A stretch of 64,000 nucleotides of DNA. It comes from Wolfiporia cocos (taxonomy: Eukaryota > Basidiomycota > Agaricomycetes > Polyporales > Phaeolaceae). Made by a program: the position numbers and the translations under genes. Positions 45,920-57,578 of the stretch are shown here, piece after piece (position 1 is the first letter of the stretch; each line of letters starts with the position of its first letter). The DNA is taken from NCBI GenBank assembly GCA_029448655.1, contig JACCLO010000005.1, forward strand, positions 868,001 to 932,000, in the 5' to 3' direction. The notes under the pieces were generated by a model, which saw only the letters and a list, made by a program, of their open reading frames with translations, searched no databases and was not told where the DNA came from.

Positions 45920-47603
45920 TTACTTCCGCCGTTTCTTCTCGTTGGGGTTTTTGCGCCCGAAGCCGATGACGGGCATGTCCCCGTCCATCCCTCTGCTCCT
46001 GACGCTCCGCCCCTGCCCGCTCGCCCCCGCGCTGATGATCTCCGGCACCCAATCTGGGTCCATCCAGCGTCCCATGAGCGCTGTGCCCGGTGCCAGGCCG
46101 CGGCTCGCGGCCGTGAGCAGCCGCCGCTCCTCGCGCTCGCGCTTCCTGTCTACGCGCTTCTTCGCGCGCATCCACGTCGCCTGATCCTCGCGTAGGATCA
46201 GGCCCTCGCCGTTGCCGGTCTTCGCGGAGCCCGGCTTCGGCGCGGGGATCGAATAGATCGTACCGCGCGTCCTGTACTGGAAGTTGCGCTTGAGGTGCAC
46301 CTGCAGCACGGGCGTGTCGGACCCCGCGTCTGGCGAGGAGATCGTCACCGAGGCGCGCAGGAGCGTCGGGTTCCCGCATGAGGGGCAGAACTTGCGTGCG
46401 TTGTCTCTGCAGATCCTATAGGAGCGAAGCGGTCAGGCGTAAATCAGATGTGGTATGATAGTGGGGGTACACACTTGAAGCATGCGTGACACCTCAGCAC
46501 CCAGTTCTGGACGCGCTTGATGCGCTTGCCCTCAACGCCGACGAGCGAGAGCCCCATCTGCAGCAGTACGTTCTGCATCGCAAAGTCGGCGGTCATGCAC
46601 CCGACTGGAATCGTCGTCTCTTTGCCCTTACCCCTGCCCTTGCCCTTGCCATTGCGCGAGCCAGTGGCGGACGGCAGGAGGTCCAGAGCGCGGGATTTGT
46701 GTAGGGCAACGTTAGACGGCGTTATCCACTCGCCCTCACCGTCATCCTCGTCAGATGGGTCGTCGTACAATGGTGGCTGTTCCTCAGCTGTGGCAGAGGA
46801 AGATGCTGCAGGAGGGGACACGGCGGATGGTTCAGAGGCAGTGGGAGGATCCTGACATTGATCAGAGTCTTGGATGCGATGAAGCTCGACGTCAAGAGGC
46901 TCGCGTTCGCGCTCGTCATCAGTCGCTTCTTCTACATCCTCGGCGACCTCATCATGTGCATCGCCATCTTCGGACGAGGAGACTTCTGACAATGGAGGTT
47001 CCTCAACTACACTTTCTTCGTCTTGTACATTCTCGGCGGGTATTCCGGATACATTTTCATCATGTTGTACGTTCTCGGCGGGTGTTTCAACTGCTTCCTG
47101 CTTCTCCGCAGGAGCATCGGTAGGTGGTTGGCTATTCGCAGAAGCCTGCATGACATCGGTTGAAACTCAATGAACGATAGCTATGCCTGCGTACCTTGGT
47201 CTCGGCTGCCTTCTTCGCAGCATCTTCCTTCTCCCGTACATCGAGACTATAAGTCAGCGCTAGAACGCTGAGATCGGCCATTGAGAGCACGGCATAGTCA
47301 CCCGTCTTCTTTGCGAATTGTATGACTCCAACACGTTCAGCGTTATCTTAGTTTTAGGAAAACGCATGCGCACTCACCATGAGCTAATGAGGCAGAATCA
47401 GGTCCCACGACCTCAACATGCACCCCTGCAGACAGTCCGAGTCGTTCGAAGTGCTCCCGCGCCCGCTTGTTCTTCAGCTCGTCCAGAACCTGCGGAACAG
47501 TGTAGTACTTCTCTGCCAGCCCGCGCAGCGGAGAAAGAGAAAGAATCGGCCCAGCATCGAGAACGAGGTGTTTGCACGCTGGTTTAGCGGTCGGGTTCGC
47601 CAT
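45920..47603 (-). CDS. NOB1: 20S pre-rRNA endonuclease NOB1
   Basis: Four exons: 47603-47378, 47325-47195, 47145-46475, 46415-45920, 507 residues. The PIN nuclease domain is N-terminal (HLVLDAGPILSLSPLRGLAE with Asp16; TVPQVLDELKNKRAREHF; later FAKKTGDYAVLSMADLSVLA). An acidic, disordered insert of about 130 residues follows. Then the conserved DFAMQNVLLQMGL and a zinc ribbon with Cys338, 341, 353 and 356 (CHACFKICRDNARKFCPSCG). The end is Arg/Lys-rich. NOB1 makes the final cut at the 3' end of 18S rRNA in cytoplasmic pre-40S particles. Confidence 0.95.
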
Positions 47604-48039
47604 GGCGCTGCTAGAGAAAACTAAATGTGAAGCGCTCAGATTATGTTAAGCGTCTATCTCAGATAAGACATGATCGAGGCGTTCGATGAATCTGATCGCT
47701 TGATGCGGACTCTTGCAATTCGCGGCCCTCTGCCAATTCCTATCTACTCTATTCGTACCTAGATGGCGATATCAAGATGTTAGCCGCCTTAAGATACTAT
47801 AGCAGCTGCTCTAGCGATCCAGGAAGTCGTCGTGTGCCAGATACTGATCTGATACTTGAACAGGTCCATCTCCATACTGTTCTGAATTCAATCGACATTT
47901 GATGCTACGCTCACGTCATCGTATGGTCAAGACTATATTGATCTGCGCTTCAATCGCCTCAACTCACTTCTATAGGCGTGGATAGTCTTCGCACGGAATA
48001 TGACATTGGTACGTCCCGTGCCTAAAGAGTACAAAAGAC
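47604..48039. other. Intergenic, 5' region of the kinase-like gene
   Basis: 436 bp. The kinase-like frame is open back to 48004 without an ATG, so an unrecognised upstream exon may lie here. Confidence 0.4.
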
Positions 48040-49484
48040 GTGGAAAACGCATGGATCTACCCCGCAAGTCAAATAATGGTTATGTGCTGGGTTGTCATTC
48101 CGTCGAACGGTGAGTGCTCACAAGCCACCTCACCCTCAAATAGCGATCACGCTACCGCGGCCGCCTCCATCCGTGCTGCCGTGATGTTGTGCAATGAGAT
48201 GGGAGACTCATTCGAGGATGAGAATGCACGCACAGCGACATTTGACCACTGCGTTCGACCTAACGTTGAGGTCAATCACATATTTAATCCAAGTCAAGAC
48301 ATTTCCAGTTGCCGTGTGGATGCGGTGTGGCTCGTGGGGTCCAACAAGTTGCCAGTTTGCCTGCGTAAGGACAAGTGTGAGGCGGGCGAGACTGGTTGTG
48401 ACGTCTACATGCAAGTGGCACGCACCTACTCTCTTGCGGTCAAACCCTCGCAGGATTCTGCGACATATGATCGGTACATGAAGGAGGGCGCACCAATGTT
48501 TCTCCTATGCTTGTTGGGTATGTACTTTGAACTGAACTTACATGTTCTTGGGTGCCCTCATGATTATCACACAGGAACGTATTTGTCCGTGCAGGGCGGT
48601 TTTTATGATGGAGAGCATTTCACAGTGGAACCATTAAGTGTAATGTATAGTATGCTACCAGACGCCACAAAAGGGCGACAGAATCAGCTCGCGCGGTTGC
48701 TGTATGCGGTCGCTAAAGGAATGCAAGAGCTGAAGGAGTAAGTTGCCCATTACAATAACGCCACTGCGGGATCATGTTAATTTCGTCCCATAGGCTGGCT
48801 TCGTCAACTGACAAACCACCCTCGTTCCCTCCTGCCACTCCCCGAATCTACTCATCATCCTTCATGCTGTATGCCGACACCGCTGCCGACACCGCTGCCG
48901 ACAAACCAAGCATCGGAATCCTCACATTCAAAGCACGTCTTGCCGCCCCTCACAGCAACCAAATGCTGTTCACAGCGACGTTATCAACGACCTCTACACG
49001 GGAGGAGCTGTCAGAGCAGATACCTGTGGTTGTCAAGCTTGTCAGTGGCTCCTACGGCGAAGACGTATATCTACTTCTAGCTAAGGAAGACCTTGCGCCT
49101 ACCCTCCATGGGTGCATCCGCCCGGAAGATGCTCCCGTTGCCTACGTCATGGACCACTTAGAAGGGGATTGGGTGTGCTTATTCGACTTCTTAAAATGTG
49201 ATTCATCCCTTCCGTTCCATCAGGCTATACGGGCTTCATTGCAGCATGTTCTGGATTTGCTCGACGAAAAGATTATCGACTTTGATTGGGCGGGCAAAGT
49301 CGGTCAGGTATTCTATCCTGCGGTGCGCAACGAGTCGATCGGTTGGCCTGGTCAGGCTTATGGTCCGATACAAGCTGGGGGTGGCCGCAAGCTCTTTGAT
49401 TTGTGGTGGTCGCAAGAAACCCATGTCTGGTCATTGTTTCAAAGAACGCTTCATTCCTCCTTCTCTCGCTACATTTGTATGTAG
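48040..49484 (+). CDS. Lineage-type fungal protein with truncated kinase fold, 5' end unresolved
   Basis: Exons 48040-48517, 48575-48737, 48794-49484. No ATG begins the first block (ENAWIYPASQ); the first in-frame Met is near 48076. N-terminal half: CRVDAVWLVGSNKLPVCLRK, GCDVYMQVARTY, APMFLLCLLGTYLSVQGGFY, VEPLSVMYSMLPD, QLARLLYAVAKGMQEL. This resembles the nuclease-like front half of proteins greatly expanded in Agaricomycetes. The back half is a protein-kinase-like lobe: PVVVKLVSGSYGEDVYLLLA, VAYVMDHLEGDW, then IIDFDWAGKVG as the DFG-type strand. The catalytic loop expected between them (GDL/HRD type) is missing: helix LQHVLDLLDEK runs straight into IIDFDWAG. It is therefore likely a pseudokinase or decaying copy. 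The intron 48518-48574 is stop-free and 57 nt. A 12-bp unit encoding ADTA is tandemly duplicated near 48876. Confidence 0.65.
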
Positions 49485-49949
49485 TTTCCGTTCTCGATGT
49501 AACTATACCAGCAACGCATAGAGCCAAAAAATACTACGGCAGATCATGGTTTCGGTGATTCGCAAGGCGATGCATTGTTGCGCGCTGGACGCCATGCAGA
49601 TAGAACATCCCAGTCTGAAGTCGCATACGGAGGCACCAGACCAGTGCAGCCCAGTTACATAAATCAAATCCGGACACTGGCGGTGGTCCGTGCTTTCCTT
49701 TTTTGCATTAGACGTGTATGTCGGTATATACGATGCGACTCCGATCTTGTCATAACGAGTTACGTTCTACAGAAATGTGAATCGGTTGTTGCATGATACC
49801 CCTCTGTATGCGAGCAAGTGGATACCAGTACACGCGAATAGAAATCGTTCAGTGATATGATCTGTCTGCCCACTAGAGCTAATGCTACATTCGACTGGAT
49901 ACATTCTTGCTTTCAGGAAGGTATAACGGGATCCTCCATTCCGTCCAGG
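49485..49949. other. Intergenic between convergent genes
   Basis: 465 bp; no coding evidence and no repeat. Confidence 0.5.
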
Positions 49950-51307
49950 TCACAGCAGACCCTTGAGCACTTCCACGATCTTGTCACCGATCTCAGTCGT
50001 CTTCACTTTCCCGCCAAGGTCAGCAGTACGCAGTTCGAACCCTCCCTGGCTCTTGTCGTCAAGAACCTTGCGCACCGCATTCTCAATTGCTTGCGCGTAG
50101 CGGTCAAGGCCGAGTGAGTAGCGGAGGAGCATCGCGGCGCTGAGAATAGTGCCGATGGGATTGGCGATGCCCTGGCCGGCGATGTCTGGCGCCGATCCGT
50201 GAATCGGCTCATACAGACCAGGCGTGGGCTTGAAGTTGGGGGACAGGGCGTCCGCTACAGAAGGAGCACCCGCGAGGGACGCGGACGGAAGGAGGCCAAG
50301 GGATCCCGGGATGACGCTGACCTCGTCCGAGAGGCTATGCGTGTGTGTCAGAATCACTCGGATGCACCACGATAAGACAACGTACATGTCTCCGAATAGG
50401 TTCTCCGTGACGATCACACCGTTCAGCTTTCTAGGGCTGGCGACCATGACCATGGACGCCGAGTCGACGAGCATATGGTCCAATTTGAGCTGCGGGTACT
50501 CCGTCTGGAGCGTCTCGATCACGACCTTGCGCCACAGACGCGAGCTCGCGAGCACGTTCGCCTTATCGATCGAGTGCACGGGCAGAGGCGGGTTCGCCGA
50601 GAGGGCGATCTGCGCTGCGACGCGCGTGATGCGCTGCACCTCCGCGACGCTGTAGATCATCGTGTCGTACGCGGTGTCCTCCTTCGGCGCGACGCCGAGC
50701 TCCTTGCGCTCGCCAAAGTACGCACCGCCAATCAGCTCGCGGATCACGATAATGTCCACGCCCTGCGCGACGTGCGTCTTGAGCGGCGAATACGCGAGCA
50801 GCGCGTCCGACGCGAAGTTCGCGGGACGGATGTTCGCGTACAGCCCGAGCGCCTTGCGCAGGCCGAGCAGGCCCTGCTCCGGGCGCACCTTGCTGTTCAC
50901 GTCCCACTTCGGCCCGCCGACGGAGCCTGCATGCGCGATCAGCAAATAGGCTTCACAGACAACATTGATTACACACCCATGAGAATCGCATCGGCCTCCT
51001 TGCACGCCTGCAGCGTGGAATCGGGGAGCGGCTGTCCCGTCTCATCGATGGCGCAGCCTCCGAACAGGTGCGGCTCGAGCTTGAGCTCGATGTCAGGAGA
51101 GGTCGCCGAGATGACCTCAAGCACCCGAACCGCCTCAGCGATGACCTCAGGACCTGGAGAGATATAGTGTGAGCCCAACACTGTGCAGCCCTTTGCGGCC
51201 GTGGGTACCTATCCCATCGCCCGGCAGGACGACAATCCGGAACCTGTACGTGGTAATGAGCGTTAGGCATAAAGACGTAAGATGCGCGCTCACGACTTCT
51301 TGGCCAT
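49950..51307 (-). CDS. LEU2: 3-isopropylmalate dehydrogenase
   Basis: Five exons: 51307-51294, 51243-51209, 51153-50977, 50926-50386, 50334-49950, 383 residues. The first two coding exons are 14 and 35 nt. Landmarks: [78 protein letters not shown], the substrate-loop region [21 protein letters not shown], the NAD site [20 protein letters not shown]. The enzyme oxidises and decarboxylates 3-isopropylmalate to 2-oxoisocaproate with NAD in leucine synthesis. All catalytic motifs look intact. Confidence 0.96.
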
Positions 51308-51691
51308 AGCTGTAGTGTATTAGCAGTCTACAATTATTGGGCGCGGTCAGGATCTGCGGGGCAGCACAGAGCATGGCTCTACGCACAGACCCTCCTCAAG
51401 TACTCGTTCGCGGCCACAAAGCAGGTGGTCACGGCGGTAGTGTCCTCGGCGGATGCAACGGAGCCCCGCACGAGTCATAAGACGTTCACTGGAACATTCA
51501 GCCACCATTCGCGACTTACATGCTCACGTGACCAAGCTGGAGAGTGACTCGGAGATAGACATCCCAGAACACAGCACAACCGTCGCCCGAACGTCCAAGA
51601 CACATTGCGTGCCAGTGTATCCATTGCATTACAGGAGGGAAAGTACCATACACCGTACAACAAAATTGCCGAGGGAATGTTCGTATACTTC
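51308..51691. other. Intergenic, LEU2 promoter and VPS17 3' flank
   Basis: 384 bp. No Leu3-type CCGGNNCCGG palindrome was noticed. No gene. Confidence 0.45.
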
Positions 51692-53905
51692 CTAGAACAT
51701 GTTCGCGAGCTTGCTCGCCGCCTCCCTCGCGTCCAGCCGCGGTCGTGTCGGCTGCACACGCACAGTATGCGACGCTACAATCGGTTGCCCAGTGAGCGGG
51801 TCAAGCGCCTCGAGCGAAGAGGTTGCGCTGAGCCCACTCGGGCTGCGCACTGTGTGCGAGCCACCGAGCGGCTCAATGCTTGCGTGCGCGAGTGGATGCA
51901 AAGCCCCAGTGGTGGGCGCATGCAGGGGAGATTCTGATGCCGCCCGGCCAGATGCCGGAGGGAGAGGTGAGGTCGAACGCGTGAGGGACGGCGCAGGAGA
52001 TAGCGGCGAGGATGTCGGCTTGACAAACATCGACTTCGTGCCGTCGACGAAGCGTCCGCCGAGTGGCGGCCCGTCTTGTGTTGGAGAGTTGAACGAGGAG
52101 TGCGGGAATGCTGGGGAGGACGGACCTGCCCCCGGCGACTGAGGGGGAAGGAAACTCCTGAATGATGGCACTGGTGAAACCGGCAGCAGGCTCGGCTTGG
52201 GTGATGCGGTTGCGGACAGAGAGGGTGTAGGTGCATCGCTCATAGAGGGCCTGACAGTGCTTTGTGGCGTAGCTGAGGCCGGGCGGGGGATGGGGGGCTT
52301 GGAGAAGTCCTCCAGTGGGGGCACGTACGACGGCCGAGGGGTGCCGTTGATCTTTGCGGGCGCATGCTTACTTGCAGCATTGCTTACGTCTGGCTTGAGC
52401 GCCTCTAGCTCTCGGAGGAGCTGCTTCTCGTACATGATCGACGAGCGGACGTGCTCTACGAGTGCTGTCGTCACATCTTCCTTGACCAGAAGCCTATGCC
52501 TGTCGAGGGCACGGTGCAAGTTTTGAGAGATCCCGTCCGCACGCTTAGCGAGGGTCACCTCATACTTGTTTGCCTGAACGGATGGAGTTCAACGAGACTA
52601 GTCATGGCCTCTTGTATCCACTGTGGACGCACCTCCTCCATTTCCTCCAGTGCTTCGTCAACCTTGTCCGACCGGATATTGCTACTCGCCTTCAAGCGCT
52701 CCAGATTTCTGCGCTTCGAAATCGTGGTCTTGACCGCGGCCTGATATTCCTCCAAGACAGCTGTCCGCTGCTGCAGCGTCTCTTTGGCGGAGCGAGCGTT
52801 TAAACCCTGATAGCCTAGCGAATCCCCCACAATCACGCATTCACTGATGCCTTGCGCATTATCCAGATCTGCTAGACTGTGCCACGCTCTGCCGATCTTG
52901 GTAAACGCGTTCCCCAAAGGAGGATGTGCTTCCGTAGTCGCGACGTTAACCAGCTTGTTGCCCATCTCCGCCCGCACAAGAGCGAGTGCTGAGCGTGAGT
53001 CAGTCGAAATACCGGTCTTATGGTCGTGCACGCACATTTCCTCGCCCGCGAGAGCCTGTCGACCGCCTTCGCGGCCTCAAAGTATTGCGTCTCAAGCTTC
53101 GTGAGTTCGAATCGCGCGCGCTGAAGCTCCTCGTCCTCGTCCGGGACGCGCGAGCGCATAAGGCTGAACCCGCTGGACGTCTTTCGCCTAACATTCGGCG
53201 TCGGCTGGTACCCAAAGTCGCTTTCAATGAACGAACGCAGCTCCTCCTCGTGTATCAAGATAGGGTCCTCGCAGATGCGCGCGAGCCAGCGCTGGAGCAT
53301 GATCTTGACTAGCCGGTCGTCCTCCTCGTCCGTCGGAGCGGATGTCCGTGGCAGCGGGAGCGCGGGAACGATCGTCTGCGGCGTCGTGTTGATAATCGAC
53401 TCGTAGAACTGCTGGAACTCGAGATATGACCGCGCGACATTGCGGTATGTCGTGCCCGTGAAGTTTGCCAAGTTCGTCTGCGCATACACACGTCCGCCCA
53501 CAATATATCGCGCAAACAAACATCAGAGTGGATGAGCGAATGGGTGGGAACGAGCTGGAGCGACGGAGGCGGACGCACCTGCGCATCGAACTTGACGAGA
53601 ATGTCCCGCCTGTTCCTGTCCAGCCCCGTTATGCGCACGCGCAGATACGGCTCGGCCCTTTCGAACTTCATCCCGTTCGACGCCGTCGTGATGCGCGGCG
53701 AGATGAGCCCCGGCTCGGGCTGCCCGTAGATCTGCGGCTCCTTCCCATACAGCCCGCCGGACGAATTGGCGCGCGACGTGTCGAGCAGCGATGGTGATGG
53801 ACGCGGCAGGTTCGGGATCGGCGTGTTGGGAGTGTGCGGCGTCGTCGGCCATGGCGGCTCCTCGCTCGCGAACCCATTGCTGAGGGGATCGAATGCGCTC
53901 ATCAT
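51692..53905 (-). CDS. VPS17: Sorting nexin Vps17 (PX-BAR, retromer)
   Basis: Four exons: 53905-53579, 53477-53036, 52988-52633, 52573-51692, 668 residues. After a Pro/Ser-rich N-terminus comes a PX domain (about 85-200: YLRVRITGLDRNRRDILVKF, FTGTTYRNVARSYLEFQQFY, LPLPRTSAPTDEEDDRLVKI). The basic RRYS/F phosphoinositide motif is not obvious, in line with yeast Vps17. A BAR domain of three long helices follows (about 260-500: LALVRAEMGNKLVNVATTEA, SLGYQGLNARSAKETLQQRT, DKVDEALEEMEEANKYEVTL, SSIMYEKQLLRELEAL). The last 200 residues are Pro/Ser-rich and disordered. Vps17 pairs with Vps5 to tubulate endosomal membranes for retrograde sorting. Confidence 0.9.
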
Positions 53906-54316
53906 GGTGGTGGGATGCTGCCAGGCTCAGATTTGTAGAACAAGGACAGGTGTGCGGTCGGAGGTGTTTCCGCGTGCTTAGCAGTAGATGAGTCTACACT
54001 CGCCTTGGGTCCAGATGACAGCGCGCAGAGCAGGCTGGAGAGTTCGGGTGAAAGGAATGGAGATGAACGGAGTGAGTGGCACCGTGACCTCGCGTGTCAT
54101 GGCGCCGAGACCGAGACTCATAAAGCCCAAGGCACACGCAGTACTGCGCCCGCAGATCAGGCGGGCAGAATTTCATGTGTTGATTGCATTCTGGCTTGAT
54201 CAGGCGGAAGAGCGGTAGGGCAGTGAAAGAGGGTAGAACGAGCATCTAGTATAGTACACGCCCGACACAGCAAGTTAGTGAATAAGTATTCATCCTTTTG
54301 CGTAGAATGTGCAATG
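53906..54316. other. Intergenic, VPS17 promoter and RIB1 3' flank
   Basis: 411 bp without protein-like frames. Confidence 0.5.
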
Positions 54317-55762
54317 CTACGAGTCTAAGTCCGTGAGGGACAGCATGTGCCCCATTTTGAGCACCTTTGTGCGCAAATACCTGTCCAGGTCCTCCCCGTG
54401 CACCTCCCCGCCGCCGATCATCGTCAGCCCCGCATGCTCCTCCTCCGCGCCAACCTTGACGTTGGCGACCGCGTCCATGTGAACGTGCTGCCGGCGCTGC
54501 CACGAGCGCGGGACCATTGGCACGCGCTCGACGATGCGGATGCCCTCCTCCTGCAGCGCGTGCACCTTGTCCGGGTTGTTCGTCAGCAGGCGCACGCCCT
54601 CGCCCGCTTCGGCCCCGAGTCCGAGGTCGCGCAAGATAGCCGCGGCGACGTCGTACGCGCGTTCGTCTGCCTTGTGCCCGAGTAGCAGGTTCGCCGCGAC
54701 GGTATCGTGCCCGAGGTCCTGTAGGTTGTACGCGCGAATTTTCTCGAGCAGCCCAATCCCGCGACCTTCCTGCCGGAGGTAGACCACTGCTCCCCGCCCG
54801 GGAATAGACCCGGTCGGTGTAGAAATGGGTTGGGAGATCTGCCGGATGGCCTCGTCGAGCTGCTCCCCGCAGTCGCAGCGCATGCTGCCAATAGTCTCGC
54901 CGGTGAAGCACTCGGAGTGGATCCGCACGAGCGGGGAGGGGACTGTATCGAGTGTGACGGTGGGTTGTTCGGAGGGAGCTGATGGGATCTGCGAGGATGG
55001 GGATAGGCGTCCGACGTACGCGCCGCGCGTTATGCGGTCCGTTTCCGTCTCGGTGTCAGACCATTTAGCGTCCAGGGTGCGGCTACGGATGGGAGGCGCG
55101 AGGTGGGGGATGTCATCCCTGAGCTGCGCCGAGTCTACCACGATTGCTAGATGCTCCTTATTGTCGCGGTTGTTGTGGTATAAGTGCAAGAAGACAGGAC
55201 CGTGGGGTGTTGGTACACGGGTCCTCGCCATACACTTGACTTCGAGAGCCGGTGGTACCGGTGAGGTAGCAGCGTTTGCAGCAGACGCTGTGGTGGGTGG
55301 AGACCCTTTCAGGCCAGCGGGGGTCGTAGACGGGGGTATCTCCGCAGGTGAGTGCGCCGTCTGCGGTCTCGGCAAAGGCAAATTGTCCGCACACCGCAGG
55401 GGATCTGTAGTCTCTCTGACCGCATTGTTCTCCTTCCCCTCCCGCTTCAATCTCTCGCTCCGTGGCGCCTGTCTGCTCACATATTTGTACCGCCTGCGCC
55501 CCTGCTTTACCTCGCCTTGGAACCTTGTCCAATCGTACGCCCCCTCCGCGCGCGGGTCACCGACCGCAGGGAAGAAGTCGTGCGCATAATGGTTGCGGGT
55601 GACATGCGGCCCATACGCCGCAGCCGCGGCGAGGAGTAGCGGGTCCAGGTCGGAGTCCCGCCTCTTCAGCCGGTGCTTGCGCACAGGCAGGTCGGGCGCG
55701 GTGAGCATGTCGAGCAGAGCAAGGTCGGAGAGACCCTGCTCGATGCCTTTCTGTAGATCCAT
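54317..55762 (-). CDS. RIB1: GTP cyclohydrolase II
   Basis: One exon, 481 residues, unusual here where most genes have several introns. The first 190 residues are an N-terminal extension with a conserved start ([20 protein letters not shown]) and a disordered part. The catalytic core has [20 protein letters not shown], zinc ligands in [20 protein letters not shown], the substrate loop [20 protein letters not shown], and [16 protein letters not shown]. The final part, [20 protein letters not shown], is also canonical. The enzyme opens the GTP ring to give 2,5-diamino-6-ribosylamino-pyrimidinone phosphate, formate and pyrophosphate, the first step of riboflavin synthesis. Starts at the edge of a 1.8 kb gene-free stretch. 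Confidence 0.95.
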   Translation of the reverse strand: MDLQKGIEQGLSDLALLDMLTAPDLPVRKHRLKRRDSDLDPLLLAAAAAYGPHVTRNHYAHDFFPAVGDPRAEGAYDWTRFQGEVKQGRRRYKYVSRQAPRSERLKREGKENNAVRETTDPLRCADNLPLPRPQTAHSPAEIPPSTTPAGLKGSPPTTASAANAATSPVPPALEVKCMARTRVPTPHGPVFLHLYHNNRDNKEHLAIVVDSAQLRDDIPHLAPPIRSRTLDAKWSDTETETDRITRGAYVGRLSPSSQIPSAPSEQPTVTLDTVPSPLVRIHSECFTGETIGSMRCDCGEQLDEAIRQISQPISTPTGSIPGRGAVVYLRQEGRGIGLLEKIRAYNLQDLGHDTVAANLLLGHKADERAYDVAAAILRDLGLGAEAGEGVRLLTNNPDKVHALQEEGIRIVERVPMVPRSWQRRQHVHMDAVANVKVGAEEEHAGLTMIGGGEVHGEDLDRYLRTKVLKMGHMLSLTDLDS

Positions 55763-57578
55763 GGTGGAAGAGCGGTAGAAGAGATGGGGAGGGAGGGAGC
55801 ACCGGTTAGTCGGACGGAGTGAACATCCTGCGGCTAAGTTATAGACTCGGGGTAAGATGCAGACGCCGGAGCCCTACATTCCTGTCTCACGTAATATTTC
55901 TTGATCATCTCAATATTAATCACGATTCAGTATTTATCAGCCACAGTCAAGATGACATGACAGCGGCCGATGTGCGACACGGACGGAGGGGCCATTGCAG
56001 TTTCAGACATCCTGGGCAAAGACCTGTCCCGTAATTGCAAGGAAACGCTGCCCAAGAGGAATCGGGTTGAACCTGGCCAATTGGAATCGACCAGGCTGAT
56101 GCGCCGTGGAGTGACGTGGCGCCGTGAGATGGCAAGGTCACAATTTGGGTCCTGTGTCTCATGCTCGTGCGAGCAGACTGACCGTTACTGTTAGCTTGCA
56201 GCTGCCCGATCCCTGGCGGATAGCCTCTGACCAACGTGACGCAGTCAACAATCTTTAAGCGATCATCATGCTCACTAAGACTCGCATCAGGAACGCACGG
56301 TCGGACTGCTCACTGAATGGCTTACAACCAAGCCAAATAGGAACTTTTTTTACGTAGCGAGGAGACGCCACACCTTTCAACGAACCGCATTTCTAGGTGG
56401 GCTTTGAGCGGGAACAAAGAGGAACACCGCAAGCGCCCAGTCAGTGGCATTAAACACGCCCCACGTGACCGCAGCGTGCGGTGAGACTAAATCACCAGCT
56501 TGCAGCTGCAACTGCATCCTATCCTATATGCGCCTAGCAGACGCGAATATAATGCACAGCAACAGTGTTGATTTGCGTCGTCGCCACATGGGTGCGAGCT
56601 GGGTGCTGACGCGCCCTCGATTCAGACGCGTCGATTCCTTCGGGCACGCCGATGTTCTTTCCCAAGGAATTATCAACGCATCGCTCCTGCTTGATCCGCT
56701 GCTAAGACTGCTGACGCCGCAGCAGTAGCCATGAGGGCGCCGCGCGCAATAGTGTTGGTTTGTTAGAGGGGAAAGGCAACGGGATTTAGAGCCATTACAG
56801 GCGACTGCAGTGGTATGAGTCATACCCCCATGGCGTTAGCGAGACGAATGCGCCTGTGCAGCTTGCCTATCGTTAGCGAGTTGCCCCTATTGCGCATGCG
56901 ACTGGTGATATTGAAGTCCAGTTGACCAGAGTACATAACAGCAATGATATACGACACATCTTGGTAGCGATATTTGACGTGTACGGGTCGTGCAGAGCGT
57001 GCATGCCAGGCGTCGGCGCAGGTCACAACCTCAAAGGCAGGACAGCACAGCACAGCAGATCGCGGTATGAGCGTGTGGAATGAGCGTGCTACGTGAACCA
57101 CGACGCAGATCCCAGAGTGCTGACACTGGGTAGACGGATCGAAAACGCGCCTGGGTGGGTAGTAAGATGGCAATGCGCTGAGAGCTGACGCGCTGACGTT
57201 GCAGGCCTAGGAGAGAGCTCCCTGGCGGGCGACGTGTCCGAGTTCAAGCTCGCTGAGAACCACAGCTAGCAAGCACGTTGATTGCTAGAAAGAAGACGTG
57301 TTCCACCGACGAAGAGTGCACTGAGCTTGTGGTGATGTAGCTCGACTTCCACTTTGGCAACGCGGTGTGCGTGACTGACGCGTCCAGTCCGCGGCCCTAT
57401 TCCGCCAATCAAATCAGATATTAGATTCGATCTGGCCTCGTGTGGTATGTATGGCTTGTTCAAAACGCGCATTCAACAGAGTATTGATTCTCTCCATATA
57501 GGTCAATTCAAACGGGATCGCGGTGCCTGGCCTTCATTTGTATGAGCAGCCGAGACATAATCAGCTAGGGTCGCACTC
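55763..57578. other. 1.8 kb gene-free region between divergent genes
   Basis: Only short frames below 120 codons, with no motif or splice partner. It contains a CACGTG near 56462, several CTGACGC-like words near 56600 and 57190, and a small CAGCA repeat near 57047. No rRNA, tRNA or known ncRNA pattern was recognised. Confidence 0.45.

Noticed and set aside
53100..53115. GTTCGAATC-like word resembling a tRNA B box
   Set aside because: It lies in the VPS17 coding exon, with no A box or cloverleaf arms at the right distance. No convincing tRNA was found anywhere in the window.
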